Under the pieces are notes generated by a model, which was given only the letters and a program-made list of their open reading frames with translations, had not been told where the DNA came from and searched no databases. Of a stretch of 64,000 nucleotides of DNA, positions 1 to 11,560 are shown one piece after another. Numbering within the stretch: position 1 is the first letter of the stretch; each line of letters begins with the position of its first letter. This DNA is from Sweltsa coloradensis (lineage: Eukaryota; Arthropoda; Insecta; Plecoptera; Chloroperlidae), in NCBI GenBank assembly GCA_024449915.1, contig JAMZAV010000639.1, forward strand, positions 248,001 to 312,000. The letters run 5' to 3'. The position numbers were made by a program, and so were the translations under genes.

Positions 1-212
1 ATGGGCGTGTTCAGTGCGACGCGAGGCCAAGCGTAATGATCTGGATCTACCTGGTTCTGCTGCCCTGAAGTGCCAACCCCCTTATTCGGGATTTACATTT
101 GAAATCAACAACTGGTTGGACGGAGTTCATTCATCCTTAATTAATCCTTAATTTTAAAACCATGTATAATTTGCCTTCAAACCCAAACGGGATAACAACC
201 GAGAGATAAAAT

Positions 213-275
213 AAATAAATAAATTCGTGTTATGAGTCTACCCACTCAGTCACAGAACTGATTTTCAGATGTAAT
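213..275 (-). repeat. Family G retroelement 3' end with TAAA tail
   Basis: A run of TAAA units is followed by the block GAGTCTACCCACTCAGT and then AACTGATTTTCAG. The same order recurs at 56019-56076 and 58672-58739. Read on the minus strand, all three end in a simple TTTA repeat, as expected for a SINE or LINE 3' tail, so I infer minus-strand orientation. No coding part is attached. The class of the parent element is unknown. Confidence 0.5.
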
Positions 276-1899
276 TACTTTTAGTAATTATAGTTTAATT
301 AACAATAACTAAAATCATCATCAAATCATATCAAAACTCCAATATTTTATATATGCATCTATCGCGAAAGCTGCCCTTATAATTACATTTTTATCAGAAA
401 CTTGTTAAACTTGTTCGTTAAAAATAAAATGCATTTTGGTCAAAGGTAATGTTTCACCCGTCTTCTAACAAATTATTGGAACCCCTTGTATTATGGCAAC
501 GTATTGTGTATATTATTGTACCAGCTGGCTTTATGCCTTCAAATATTTCGTATAATATTATAAATATCACGGTGTTGCCCCATTATGCTTTTCTACACTA
601 ATTGCATCTAGAGTTTTCAAAATCGTATTTATGCCGAGGCTAGTTGCAATTTTTACTCAATGTTCTCGTATCCTACAGAAATGAAACTTCATAACATTCA
701 TCCCAAATGTTAGACAAATGTCTTCTAGCACATTATCACCGGAACGAAAGGAACTATTTGTTCGCCACTTTCAACTGTCACTCGTCATCTCACATGAAGT
801 TTCGCGCGAGAGAGCTGAGCACATAGTGCAAATGATGAACGATTGATCGATCAATAATATTTCGAATTGGTGAGCTTAAAATAGCCCATCAACGGCAACT
901 GGCAAGGCGATTTTTGGAGTTTTCTCCAAAATCACAAATTATTCCATAATTATTCCTATTATTAATTCAATTCTTAAATACAAAGTAGTGTGTGAAATCC
1001 CTAAAGATTAAAGAGTAATAATTCACTCGCTAAACTCCAAAAATAGATTTTATCCATGCTAACTATAGTTATGATTTCACCATGTAACAGAAAAAATATA
1101 GGGTCCACTATGACCAGGAAAATACATTGTTGAACTTAATTGGTAATAATCATTGGCGAAAATTGCCATTACGAAATAACAAGAAGACGATCTGTGTGCC
1201 CCGTGACCTTAGAGAATTTTGGAAAAAAAGTTGGTCATAATAATTGTAAATCTGCTTTGTTTTGATTTTGTTATTTCGGAAAGTGGTTCGGTGAAAATAT
1301 GCTGATTACCAAAATCCCGGGGTGTGTGATTTCGGAATGCATATTTTTGTGTGTTTTAGATTTTGTGCTCATTTTATGACACAATTTTCTAAAGGGTCAT
1401 TTTAGATTGGTATGTGATGCTCTAGTATCCATGTAAAACAAAGAAATTTACCAAAATGTTCATATAACAAATACATGACATTGAATTATACATACATACA
1501 TAACAAATAATTCAATATATTCATGAAATAAATATACAATAAATCTCGAGCGGTGTTGTTGTAAAGGTTATTGGCACCGCACATAAAGCCTAATGGGATA
1601 GGATTGACATGTCATTGTCTTTCTCTTCGGCTGTCAGGGACCTTTGGATGAGGTTCAACGAAACTACACTGGAGGATCAAGAAGATCTGGTTGACTTGGC
1701 TTCAACCCGCAAATAATAGGAATGATTTATTTAAATTTGCTGTCATGAATGATATACTATACTTTTAGGCCAACAACTTAGTGAAATTAAATTAAATTTT
1801 TGTTTGAAGATTAGGTAAAGTATTAAAAATTAAGTTTGAAAGATGTACAATTTACAGCTATTTCAATAATTTAAAAAATGAATCAATAGAATTGGGCCC
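276..1899. other. No recognised feature
   Basis: AT-rich sequence with frequent stops in all frames. I see no gene, no repeat shared with the rest of the window and no structured RNA. Confidence 0.5.
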
Positions 1900-2165
1900 A
1901 AAAATATAACACTCAGGTGTAAAATTCTTATTCGGGAGGTCACGACTTCGATACCCGCCACCGGGATTCTAACTGAAAATTAGTTTAAAGATTTATTCTG
2001 CCGTTATAATGCTAATGCTAGGGAATGAGTCTTCGAAAACAGAAGTTGAAGGATATCTTCACACCATAATGTTATTTTAGTCAATCTTAGTCGGAATCAT
2101 ATGTGTGTGGGTTGAGGGGGCAAGGGGTAAAACTTGGTGTGTACCCTACAGCGGGTATTTCATTG
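1900..2165 (+). mobile_element. tRNA-derived SINE, degraded copy
   Basis: The segment contains a tRNA-like core with TTATTCGGGAGGTC followed by a B-box-like GACTTCGATACC and CGCCACCGG. Its 3' part ends in ACCCTACAGCGGGTATT. The copy at 47806-48050 has the same two landmarks in the same order and spacing, and the copy at 7968-8175 has the same core on the other strand. This is the general design of tRNA-headed SINEs with internal pol III boxes. It is not a functional tRNA, because no acceptor stem forms. Confidence 0.6.
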
Positions 2166-2989
2166 GAAATATGCCTTCTTTTGTTTTAAAGTTAATGTTT
2201 TCATCTTAAGTGTGAAGAGAGATTACGTGTTCAAGCTATTTACAACACAACCCACTTAATAATTTATAAAACACATCTTTTGTAATTGACTTAATTAAAA
2301 TCATATCAATCAAGCTCCTAGCGTCACTTTGTTGCGTGGGTGCGATAACCGTTGCAACTTGCAACCACTGCCGAGTTCCCGTTCCTAACCGTTCCTAAAC
2401 CGCAGCATTACAAATAAACTTGCCTTCAATAATGTAAAACTAGGTACCGAAAACAGTGATTCTCTACAGTCTTCTATTGATGTAGACGTTGCAACTTGAT
2501 GGTTTTAGTCAAATATGTCGTGCTGTTTCACGCCCTGGATTTAGATAGATGGAAATGGAAATAAGTTTTCGATTATCACTATTTTATTGTTTTTAAAGAC
2601 TCTACACGTGAAGTTTTACGGGATCGAAACTGTGGAAACATTGATTTACTTTGAAAAATTTATTTAATTATCTTGGTTATTAATCAGAGCTAATAAATGC
2701 ATGAATAATTTTCCCTTTGATCAATTGAAAGTGTATGATAGATTGATAGGGAATTACTGCCATTTGTATCACATTTTCTTGCAATTGTCCACTTTAAATT
2801 TACATTTGTTGAACCATCTATACTTGTTTATTTTGCGAAGTATAAAAGGCACACGCATTCATACGTATTTGAAATATGCGCTGTAAAGTAGAAGAGCTGT
2901 AAACACAAGATAAACAATAAGTAATCAAATAATATCATTACTACATTGATGCTACACTATTACAGGGTAATGTAACGAGAGACTAATTT
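2166..2989. other. No recognised feature
   Basis: AT-rich. A 61-codon reading frame (2701-2886, plus) has no recognisable domain and looks like chance. Confidence 0.5.
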
Positions 2990-3379
2990 GTTTTTATTTG
3001 TATTGCCTTACGTCTCATATTATCGCACTAAGGCTATTCGATACGAATGAATGGATGAAGGGTGAGTAGAAGAGATGAGTAGTGAAACCCGTTACCGGCA
3101 TGTAGCCTACTTCTTTCGAAAAGTACCAAGGGGACCAACGGCTATACGTCCCCAAAAGGGGGATCCTTGACAGTCATATATAGGTTCCTCCAATAGCCCG
3201 GACTGCCGAGCGAACGAAGCCGTTACACTACCTCTCGAACCCTCCATCTGCTCTAACCAGCGGTATACGTGTATTTCAGGGCAGAGCGTTCACCCACTCT
3301 CCCCCTGAGCACGCCCAAGGCTGCTTAACTTCGGTGTTCGAGTGGGAACTGGATAAGCGACCGCGGCTTAACCGCTAAC
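2990..3379 (-). mobile_element. 5S rRNA-like SINE (SINE3 type), full-length copy
   Basis: Read on the minus strand, the element begins at about 3379 with a head resembling 5S rRNA. GAACACCGAAGTTAAGC contains the 5S-type AGTTAAGC box (plus strand 3323-3330), and further on GGGTGAACGC followed by CCCTGAAATAC matches the order of the distal 5S internal promoter and the GGGAATACC end. A conserved body follows (GAGGGTTCGAGAG, TCGGCAGTCCGGGC), ending near GCAATACAAATAAAAAC. The same body occurs at 11112-11370 and 22083-22478. SINE3 elements of animals are known to carry a 5S-derived type 1 pol III promoter. Assignment to that class is inference from motif order, not from an alignment. Confidence 0.5.
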
Positions 3380-4889
3380 TAATTTCACATTATAAATATA
3401 GTTTAATATCTGAAGAAAAACAATTTTACTAGCATTAACGAGGGGTGGTCTGTAGAATTTCATACATTGTACGTTTAAATAAACTGCAGTACCAACAAAA
3501 TTAGCATTGTTTTTGTCAATCGTACAATCTGACAAACAAGATGAGCTGTGAGTGTGAGTCTGCGCAAGATAACTGCGACAATGGGTGGAGTCAAATATTC
3601 TGACCCTGCAACTTGCTAGCGTCACGAAACAACAATAGGGTGTAATCATTGTGATTGTCGGATCCTACTAAGGCGGAGTTGGTTTATTGAAGCTGAAAAT
3701 CATCGTCAGATGTCAATGGAAATCAATGGTTATTTAATTGAAGTCAAATGAGATGCTACATCAACGTTCGTCATGGTTAATGACCAAGGTCAATAAAGTA
3801 TAGCATGAAGATATCAACCAATGCCCTTTACATGTGAGTTTGGATGAGACTCGAATTTAAACAGCAAAATCCTAGAATCTTTGAATATGAACTGAAATTT
3901 AAAAAAAAATGAATGAAGGAGTTGCATTTGGGCAAATTCGGCGAGATGGTGGTGACTTTGTCTGCATTACATATCTTTGCAAGTTGGTAGTGGGACATAA
4001 GCCGCTTCAGATTCACATGAACCACTAGGCCTGATACATATTTTTTTAAATTGTTAATATTCTATTGTGAACCGGAAAATATCAAATTGAATTATCGCTA
4101 AAAGCTAAAATTAACAAATAATTCGTAGGACAATCTACTATTTTAAATATATCAATGTTGCCACTCTTCAATTGAATATAACTGGGGGCATAGCGAAACT
4201 TCAGTTCTGTGCTCCACCAAGAGAAAATTCCATACCATACTCCTAGCATGTATTGAATAAATATTGTTATATTGTTTAAAATAAATTACCTAGTTATGGA
4301 AAAGATCGACAAGTATTTAGACTAAATTTAAGTATTATATACTTTTTTCGATGAATAGGCCTATCCGCCTATTATATTATTATTTTACAGTAGTGAAGGT
4401 AAAAGCACTTGAACTGATTGATTAATTACACAATTATTCAATTACGTCAAAACAGATGGTTAACGACAAGTTAAACTTCAACGATTCTGTCTCATATCGG
4501 CGGATCAGTTAATTAAAATCTCCTTTAAACGTGAAACACCATTATGTAATTATTTGCTCAGAAATAAAACTTTGAATTTTGAACTTTGATCTTATGATAT
4601 GATCTTATATTCACTCCGTGTTTTGGAATTTTTCGTTTTTTCAAGTTTTGGACTTATCTCTTGCAATGGTTTTTAGGGCTCAAAAGTTGCAATTCTTGTG
4701 AACCAAGTGTAAATATCAAGAGAAAGGACAGCTCTATTAACATCCCTGTCAAATTTAATTGTATATTTTATATCCGTTCAGCTGCAATCGTCAACACCTG
4801 AGCGCGCGCGTTTTAGTTGGGCCAAACTCTGAGCCCCTTTCTTAATTTCTTAAATCCACTCTTTTTCAAAATATAATTTTAGTGTGGCC
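3380..4889. other. No recognised feature
   Basis: AT-rich background. The 93- and 65-codon frames on the minus strand (3368-3649, 3828-4025) have no recognisable motif, and the first overlaps the SINE end. Confidence 0.5.
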
Positions 4890-4902
4890 ATACATACATT
4901 TT

Positions 4903-5019
4903 ATGTAGGTATCAAATTTGTTTATTTTTCTTATGTTATTGAACTATGTTATTAAATTTTGTAGGTATCCAATTTATTAATTTGTGTTATGTTACTGAAC
5001 TCTGTTATTAAAATAGGCT
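4903..5019 (+). repeat. Imperfect tandem duplication, about 58 bp unit
   Basis: Two adjacent units each begin TGTAGGTATC(A/C)AATTT and end in a GAACTNTGTTATTAAA block. The starts are about 58 bp apart. The units differ at several positions, so the duplication is not recent. Confidence 0.6.
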
Positions 5020-5099
5020 TGTACTACATATTCATGCTGTATTCCTAGTACGTAATGTTTAATTTAATTTGTATCTTACTATTACTATTGCTTATTTCA

Positions 5100-5247
5100 T
5101 TTCAATTTGTTTGTATCTTACTTTGTATCTGTATCTGTATCTTTGTATTGGTATCCTTAATATGTAAAATGGTTGGATGGAAGAGAAGGCCTAACAGGCC
5201 TTAATCCCGCCATAAATAAAGACGCAAATCAATCAATCAATCAATCT
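5100..5247 (+). mobile_element. LINE 3' end with (AATC)n tail
   Basis: The segment carries GGATGGAAGAGAAGGCC, GGCCTTAATCCCGCC and AATAAAGACGCAAAT, and ends in a clean AATC repeat at 5227-5246. A 3'UTR ending in a short simple repeat rather than poly-A is typical of CR1/Jockey-like and related non-LTR retrotransposons. No ORF2 part is left. The GGCCTTA-CCCGCC-GACGCAAAT order also appears in the 3'UTR of the Dong-like element at 15990-16029. Confidence 0.55.
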
Positions 5248-6091
5248 TCAGGTGGACCCAATCTCAGTGCGTGCACTACAGTGAGTTATAAAACCACTTG
5301 TGCACTATGTAATATATCAGTCAATTCTTTGAACGTAATAATTCTTCAACCAAAGTTTTGAAATGGTCCAGTCATAAAATAATAATTGATATAATTCTGA
5401 AATGAAGTCACGTATGTTATATGGGCAAACGATAGTTATTATATTATATTGTGGCAACTTGCACTTCTAGAATGTTCACAACAATTCAGACGATAAGGCG
5501 AATTGATCAATTTTCCATTCGCTTGTTCACGATATATGGAACGTGGGAGTTTGTTGTTAATATAGAAAACATGTCAAATTTTAGATAATGTTTTGACAGC
5601 GAATTGCATAAAAATTAGTAATTAAATTTAATTAAATCAAACTTAACAATTGCGAACATTTTACTATGTTAAATATTAAAATAAAAGCCATACATCGCAA
5701 AAGAAAACTAAGTGGGCAGTTGAGTATATAGAACTATAAATATGCTGCTTGATCCGTTCTCGTCTCATATTGATTTCAAGCAACGATCTGACCTTTGCTC
5801 CGACTTCACCCAAGCACATATTGGGACTTGTTTAGTCTGCGCACATGGTTTAAAAATCACGCTCCGAAAACAATACGGAAACAAACACATTAAGATATTC
5901 ATTTCAAGCTCGAATGAATTCGTGACTCTATTCCAAACATCGTTAGTGGACCTTTGCAATCAAATGCGTCGGAGTTATGATTGTGGTTTTACGTTTTATT
6001 GTTTAGTCTACGTGAAAAATGAATAACGAAGTTATGGCTCATGTTAAGAATGTTATTATGGGTGGTCCTACATGGCTGCAAAAACATATGT
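5248..6091. other. No recognised feature
   Basis: A 94-codon frame (5742-6026, plus) is overlapped by a 64-codon frame on the other strand. Neither shows a known domain, signal peptide or membrane segment, and I do not call a gene. Confidence 0.45.
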
Positions 6092-6114
6092 CCCCCCCCC
6101 CCCCCCCCCCCCCC
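6092..6114 (+). repeat. Poly-C tract, 23 bp
   Basis: An uninterrupted run of 23 cytosines is followed by ACCCACCCACACACG. Similar runs occur at 51392-51407 and 51987-52003. The exact length may be affected by sequencing error. Confidence 0.9.
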
Positions 6115-6372
6115 ACCCACCCACACACGAATAGTAAAAGATTTACTATTTTTTGTCTCGTCCCCCATAGATGCATAAATTTAAAATTATCATTATTCCG
6201 ATTCCGACCATCGTATTTGAATTGAACACAGTTAGTTGCTCGTGGCGCCACCTATCGTAGCTCAGTCGAACTCTTGATCCGATACTAGTTTCGTTGATAC
6301 GCGGTAGAATACGCGAGTATACAAAATCGAATTACCGCGATGCTTAGTTTCCGTTAACTATTACCACCTATA

Positions 6373-6961
6373 CTAGGAAAACGCTAAAGTCCCGCCGCGT
6401 TGATGGATGAGCGTTTTTGTAAGTTTTTAGTTTGCGTGGGACCACTTTTCCTTTGCAAGTGCTTTGTGAATGCATTGTAGGTGATTGTTGTCAAGTTTCT
6501 ATTATAACTTGTTAATTGTTATTTTAAACCTCAAAAAACTCATTTTAAAACCTTTATTTCTATGGATTCTGGCTAACTTTTTCAACTTTTTCTTTCAAAA
6601 GGTACTATATCACCATAACCTTAATGTCCATGTGAAATATGAACGTTCTAGCCCCACCCGTTTGATCAGAATCGGCGGAAATGTCACGAAAATTTCGCAC
6701 TAAAAATCGGGAAAAAATCGTAAAAGTACGATATTCATGAGAAATATTTCTTCGATTGTACCCAAAAACGTGGCAGGTCTAAGTTCAGAGATTTCGAAAG
6801 TCCCCTCAAAATTTCATCAAGATCGCATATGCCGTTTGCCCGGAATCGTGCGAACAAACAGACAGAAAAACAAACAAACAAACAAAAAAAACAAAAATAA
6901 ACATTGGAGCTAAATTTTTTGAGTGGTCAGTGAAATTGAAGTTTTCGCTTCGCTCATCCAA
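6373..6961 (-). mobile_element. Helitron-like non-autonomous element, family A, short copy
   Basis: On the minus strand the copy starts TTGGATGAGCGAAGCG at 6961 and ends with a hairpin (AACGC, 12-nt loop, GCGTT) followed by CTAG at 6376-6373. The body contains the conserved block around TCGATTGTACCC, the CGCATATGCCGTTTGCC block and one copy of the GCCCCACCCGTTTG-TCAGAAT module. Longer copies at 6988, 11958 and 32086 have two copies of that module. There is no coding capacity, TIR or poly-A tail. A hairpin followed by CTRR at the 3' end is the hallmark of Helitrons, but the 5' end lacks the canonical TC, so a Helentron-like type or another class is possible. Confidence 0.5.
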
Positions 6962-6987
6962 AAATAATATACTGTAATCAAATTAAT

Positions 6988-7661
6988 TAGGAAAACGCTA
7001 AAGTCCCCGCCGCGTTGATGGATGAGCTTTTTAAAGGTTTTAGTTTGCGTGGGATATCTTTACTTTTGCAAGTGCTTTGTTTTGCTGCCTACGCATTGAA
7101 GGTGAATGTTGTCAATTTCTTTTGTTTCTTGTCAATTGGTATTATTTACCGTAAAAAACTTGTATTAAAAGCTTTATTTCTATGGATTCTGGCTAAATTT
7201 TTCCACTTTTTCTTTCAAAAGGTACTACATAACCATAACCTTAATGTCCATGTATAATATGAACGTTGTAGCCCCACCCGTTTGGTCAGAATTGGCCCAA
7301 ATGGCACGAAAATATCGCACAAAAAGTCAAAAAACGTATATTAAAAGCTTTATTTCTCTCGATTCTGGCTAACTTTTTCAACTTTTTCTTTCAGAAAGCA
7401 ATACATCACCATTACCTTAATGTCCATGTGAAATATGAACGTTGTAGCCCCACCCGTTTGGTCAGAATTGGCCCAAATGGCACGAAAATATCGCACTAAA
7501 AATCGAAAAAAAATCGTAAAAGTACGATATTCATGAGAAATATTTCTTCGATTGTACCCAAAAACGTGGCAAGTCTAAGTTCAGAGAAAACGAAGGTCGT
7601 GTCAAATTTTCATCAAGATCGCATATGCCGTTTGCCCGGTAGAGAGCGAACAAACAGACGG

Positions 7662-7694
<33 letters not shown>

Positions 7695-7757
7695 AAACAA
7701 CGGAGCTAAATTTTTTGGGGGGTCGGTGAAATTGAAGTCTTCGCTTCGCTCATCCAA
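6988..7757 (-). mobile_element. Helitron-like non-autonomous element, family A, long copy
   Basis: Minus-strand element separated by only 26 bp from the preceding copy. It holds two tandem copies of a module of about 176 bp (the shared AAAGCTTTATTTCT marker lies at 7168 and 7344), each containing GCCCCACCCGTTTGGTCAG. An A-rich tract runs from 7661 to 7693. Its sequence is almost the same as the plus-strand copy at 11958-12712. The terminal CTAG seen in the other copies is changed to CTAA here. Reading frames inside it (for example 7015-7257) are incidental. Confidence 0.55.
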
Positions 7758-7967
7758 TTAATCTGAATTAGTATTGTTCTGCGCTAGAGTTGTAAGCAAT
7801 AGCAAGTAGGATGCAGTGCGCTATAAAACACTCGTATGCTCACAACCCGGTTCGGGGCCCCCACATTGAAGGTAAGGAGACGGTGGTCAGTGATAACAAA
7901 AACTATTACGTATACGTCAAACAAACGACATAGAAAAACGTTAGATGTTTTTAGCAAATTTCAATTT

Positions 7968-8175
7968 CTCGTGGGTAACCTACCCATGGTGCAGTCTAGC
8001 TAAAAGTATTTTGGAGTTTGGGCAATTGTGATGGGAATGCCCGAGGGCTGTGGGACTCAATCCCTTGCATCCTCGGTAAAAACTTTCATTCAGGATTGCC
8101 GGTGGCGGGACTTGAACCTGTGATCTCCCGAATCAGAGTCCCACGCCTTACGCATGAGCCACCGTCGTCGGTATA
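7968..8175 (-). mobile_element. tRNA-derived SINE
   Basis: On the minus strand the head reads GGTGGCTCATGCGTAAG (A-box-like), then CTGATTCGGGAG, then GGTTCAAGTCC (B box) and CGCCACCGGCAATCCTGA, followed by a SINE body ending near GGTAGGTTACCC. This is the best preserved head of the tRNA-derived family in the window and served as the reference for the other copies. The stretch cannot close a tRNA acceptor stem, so it is a SINE head and not a tRNA gene. Confidence 0.7.
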
Positions 8176-8490
8176 GAGCTAACTGTGTGCAAACATTCCG
8201 ATTCTTTTCAGGAAATATCCAGAAATACTAACGTTCTAAACTGACAAATCTATAAACTTAAATCAGTCTCAAAGACGCTTTGACTACTTCATTACCTAAA
8301 ATTTCGAAGTTGATAAAAATGTCATTCGATTTTCTTTCTTTTCCCTTTCTTATTTTTTGAAAAAAAAAACTCTTTTATGAGTTACTACATCTACCAGGTT
8401 CTCAAATAAAAATGATCAAAATGTTTCCTTTATAAAGTTTTTTGAGTGAGAAAACTTTTAATTTCTGGCAGCAATGCAGAGCTACTAGCT

Positions 8491-8685
8491 CCATTCATAT
8501 CTCTTTTCTGCCCATCCGTGTCACATCACACGATAAAAACGAACATAAACCCTGATTGACATGTGTTTTGTTGGCATCGCCCATCAACAGGAATGATACG
8601 GAATCATTTTTGTGGTTCTGAGGGCCAGAGGGCGGGGCTAGGTTTACCCAAATGAGGGATATTTCTAACCCGGCACCTCCACCAA
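8491..8685 (+). repeat. Family C dispersed repeat, copy 1
   Basis: The copy contains CATCCGTGTCACATCACACG, then GGGCGGGGCTAG, and ends with ACCCGGCACCTCCACCAA. The same landmarks in the same order recur on the plus strand near 35020, 39746, 46099 and in part at 44755 and 62984. No coding potential, TIR or target duplication could be defined. Class unknown. Confidence 0.55.
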
Positions 8686-9575
8686 AATATTTTGACGCGT
8701 GGCATACACGTTCTACAATAACGGTAGGCGTCGCCGCGACGCACCTGTTTTGCTATACTAATTAGTGTTTTGTATATTATGTAACAAACAAAGAAAAACA
8801 AGTTGAAATAAGAATTTTGTAGAATATTTTATAAAGTCAAGTCGTGTGCACCAAAACTAAATGTGGTACCATATTTTTTTTGTTTTTATCGTCTCGGAAA
8901 CAACATCTTAGTGACGTCACAAAGTTAATTAAGCGTAGGGCAAGTTTAAAGATATTAGGTCACATCTGGCATGTTTGCATACCCTTTTCTGGTAGGCAAG
9001 AAGTATTTTAAAAAAAAACTATGCTTTCTGCAATCTAATACCTAACCTTCTAATTTTATATGAACTATTCAGCACTCGCTTTATTTTATTCGCTATATTA
9101 TATTTATATAGTATTTTCATTTCGTAAATTATATTAAAAGTACAGGCTTTTCTCAATGTTTTAGTTTAGTTCGTACAATTTAGCCAATGCAAAAAGAAAG
9201 TAGTGTAAAGCGCGATAATCCGTAATTAATTAAAAAATAACAAAATTAATTTTGGTTTTTATAAGAGAGGCTATCATTAATTTGTATGCTTACATAACAA
9301 ACGACCATTTAAAGATTAATGCACGTGCGTGCTAGCAGTCGTCGTTGCAAAACTAAGCTTGTTTGAAAAGTCGACGATGTCCTAAAAAATGTTCCTAGAT
9401 TCTTGATATTTCTTTGGAGAAAAGAGTTTATATACAGAACTATTTTTAATTAAATCCAGGCGAAACGGAATGGTGCCATGAAGAGTGGGCGCCGTTTTAA
9501 TTCCGTATCAATCATTGTGCCTATACCTGTTTCTCAGCGCTATGATAATAATCACCACTGCTAGAAACGAAACAT
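8686..9575. other. No recognised feature
   Basis: AT-rich background without shared repeats or a plausible reading frame. Confidence 0.5.
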
Positions 9576-9660
9576 GTTCAATGTGAATTCGCAGAAGAGA
9601 GAGCAAGAGATCTGAAGATGGAGGGAGAGAGAGAGAAACAGTGTGCGAGAGAGAGAAAGC
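9576..9660 (+). repeat. GA-rich purine tract
   Basis: Degenerate GAGA-rich sequence with several GAGAGAGA runs. It is a low-complexity tract with no other feature. Confidence 0.7.
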
Positions 9661-10054
9661 TTACTTCAGAGACCAATCAAAGAAAACAACTCTTAATCAA
9701 ATTGTTGGTTCTATTTTTATAATGGAAGCTCGGGAGGAGGACGGAACTTTTTGCAAGGTTCGTTTTGTTTTTTTTTGTCATTTCGAGTTCATTGCTATGG
9801 TCTACTGAGTCTATGGCACAGACTGCTGGTTGTAACAAGAGTGGGTTGTAAACTCTATGCAATACGAGAAGTGGTATCGGATTCTCACTCAATAAGTCGT
9901 CTAGCTCATTAACTGGTTGTATACATTCGTCTCGACTTCAAGCTGTTTTACGTTTCTACGTGGTTTACTGACTAATTGTTTCTTAACCACGCACTTGACA
10001 AATGAGACCATGTTATGATGGCGTTCGTATGTTAGTCTACGTGTGACATAATAT
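9661..10054. other. No recognised feature
   Basis: Two minus-strand frames of 71 and 80 codons (9677-9892, 9901-10143) show no recognisable domain. The second runs into a LINE 3' end. Confidence 0.45.
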
Positions 10055-10166
10055 ATTGAATTGAATTTATTGTTTTTCTCCCGCCCAAGAGGCTGAAGGC
10101 CAATATGGGCGACAATACCGCCCCCAGTAGCCCACATGTACAAATATACATAAATATAAACACAAG
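10055..10166 (-). mobile_element. LINE 3' end with (AATTC)n-type tail
   Basis: On the minus strand the sequence reads GTGGGCTACTGGGGGCGG, then GGCCTTCAGCCTCTTGGGCG, then AACAATAAATTCAATTCAAT. A GGCC...GCC...GGG(C/A) block followed by AATAAA and a short ATTCA repeat is the usual 3' end of CR1/Jockey-like LINEs. The limit on the 10166 side is not sharp. Confidence 0.55.
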
Positions 10167-10591
10167 ACTTTCAAGTTTCAAGTTTCAATTTTATTCACTT
10201 GAACGATACATAGTACAGATATAACCTCTCTTGGTAGAGAGGGAATGAATAATAATCCTTAATACTATGTACGTGATTCACATGAGATCATGGAAAATAT
10301 TAATAATAAGTATTAAGTGGAATTAGAAAATAGGCGAGTGACTAATGATAATGATATATATTTTGACAATAGAAACTGGAAAAAGAATTTTTCAATGAGG
10401 TTATTTACATTGGTGCTAGATAGTGGCACAGATGAGAGTAAGAGACGTAATGATACGTAGGCATATAACTAAAATTAACAAATTGTTACCATACCTATGT
10501 TACATTGTTGGTCATGACTTAGCAACAGATGATATTTCTTTGCTGACTTTGGCCAGAATAATTGCTTATTATTTACATGTAGAGGTAGTCA
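10167..10591 (-). mobile_element. LINE 3'UTR, family L copy 1
   Basis: This is the 3'UTR of the LINE whose ORF end lies at 10592-10705. On the minus strand it ends with AATAAAATTGAAACTTGAAA, a short GAAACTT repeat tail. Much of it is also present at 18740-18918 and 19575-19785, where the copy has been split by a 650-bp insertion. A 72-codon frame on the plus strand (10423-10641) runs across it and is not a gene. Confidence 0.65.
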
Positions 10592-10705
10592 CTAACCGAG
10601 TAGAAGCTGTTTGCTGTGAGATATGTTTAAACTTTTTTTGAAGGAGGGCAGGGTGGGGGAGGTTTTGTTGTTTTCTGGGAGCTTGTTGTAGAGGGTGGAG
10701 GCTAG
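10592..10705 (-). pseudogene. LINE ORF2 C-terminal fragment
   Basis: The minus strand encodes LASTLYNKLPENNKTSPTLP followed by SFKKSLN and a stop at 10594-10592. The pattern of LYNKLP, a short gap, P-LP-FK and K-L is the conserved extreme C-terminus of ORF2 in Jockey/CR1-like non-LTR retrotransposons, where the usual form is LWN-LP...SFK. Upstream the frame is broken: a stop precedes LASTLYNKLP, though the flanking residues (PSHTQAAPPSAHF) look like decayed coding sequence. The reverse transcriptase domain is absent, so this is a 5'-truncated dead copy. The clade cannot be fixed from this fragment. Confidence 0.65.
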
Positions 10706-10721
10706 AGGTATTCAGGGCCTA

Positions 10722-11029
10722 GTGCAAAAATGCGCAGAAGGTGGGGCGGCTTGTGTATGTGAAGGATGGTTCTTGTGTAGCATTACACTACATTTTATGC
10801 GGAGCACACATAAGCCCACATCAGAGGACAATTCACGAAAGAGGAAACAATGCAATGCAATAAATAACTAGCAAACCAATGTCATGTTTTCATACAGCAC
10901 AGAGAGGTTCAAGAACTGGCATCACCCACACAAATGGTGAAAACAACCCAACAAGTCGGTATAATCAGATCAGCTACACATAAAATATAAACAAGTGCAA
11001 AAACCAATCACATGGCAAACAAGTGTCCT
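10722..11029. other. No recognised feature
   Basis: Possibly a continuation of the decayed LINE on the minus strand, but no coding motif can be followed beyond about 10800. Confidence 0.4.
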
Positions 11030-11105
11030 AGTCAGAGCTGTCCTCTTGTGAAAATCACTTTTGATTACTGAATAGGATAGACGTTAAATAAATACATAAC
11101 TTAAA
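11030..11105 (+). mobile_element. Family D LINE 3' terminus, fragment
   Basis: TGTCCTCTTGTG, TACTGAATAGGATAGACG and TTAAATAAATA match the last part of the 3' ends at 40100-40175 and 43140-43225 and, inverted, at 23550-23600. Only the terminal 75 bp or so is present here. Confidence 0.5.
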
Positions 11106-11111
11106 GGAATA

Positions 11112-11370
11112 TTTTGATTTGATTTGATTTGTATTGCTTAACGTCTCAAGCTATTCGAGACGATGAGTGGTGATAGATGAGGATGCATGGATGGGAAACT
11201 CGGTACCGGCACGTAGCCTAGACTCCTTTCAAAAAGTACCAACGGCTTTACGTCCCATCCAAAAGGACGGTGTAACCTTGACAGTCATAGGTTCCTCCAC
11301 TAGCCCGGACTGCCGAGCAGACGTCGAGGAGAACGAAGCCGTTACACTAGCTCTCGAACCCTCCAATAAA
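11112..11370 (-). mobile_element. 5S-like SINE, 5'-truncated copy
   Basis: Read on the minus strand, the copy begins at GGAGGGTTCGAGAGC and runs through the conserved body (TCGGCAGTCCGGGC, AAAGGAGTC, CGTAAAGCCGTTGG) to a tail of AAATC repeats. The 5S-like head present at 2990-3379 and 22083-22478 is missing, consistent with 5' truncation during retrotransposition. The 74-codon plus-strand frame (11167-11391) is incidental. Confidence 0.55.
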
Positions 11371-11560
11371 CAATTAAAAAAACAGCCATAAAGTATATAC
11401 CGTGGCTAAATACCATACTTTGTAAAACACTAAAATTAATGAGTGGGCACGTGTCCAATAGTGTTTCTCGTTGTCCAAACGTCCGTATGTTATGTAGACG
11501 TTCTCGTGTTGACAGGGCTAGAAGTTGGACAAATCCCTCTTTAGGTTAAATTGTTGCAAA

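Noticed and set aside
1..36. ATG at the first base of the window as a gene start
   Set aside because: The frame from base 1 closes at a TAA after 11 codons (34-36), and nothing recognisable is encoded.
3260..3379. Functional 5S rRNA gene
   Set aside because: Only the promoter-like boxes and their order are kept, the stems do not form well, and the sequence is fused to a repeated body.
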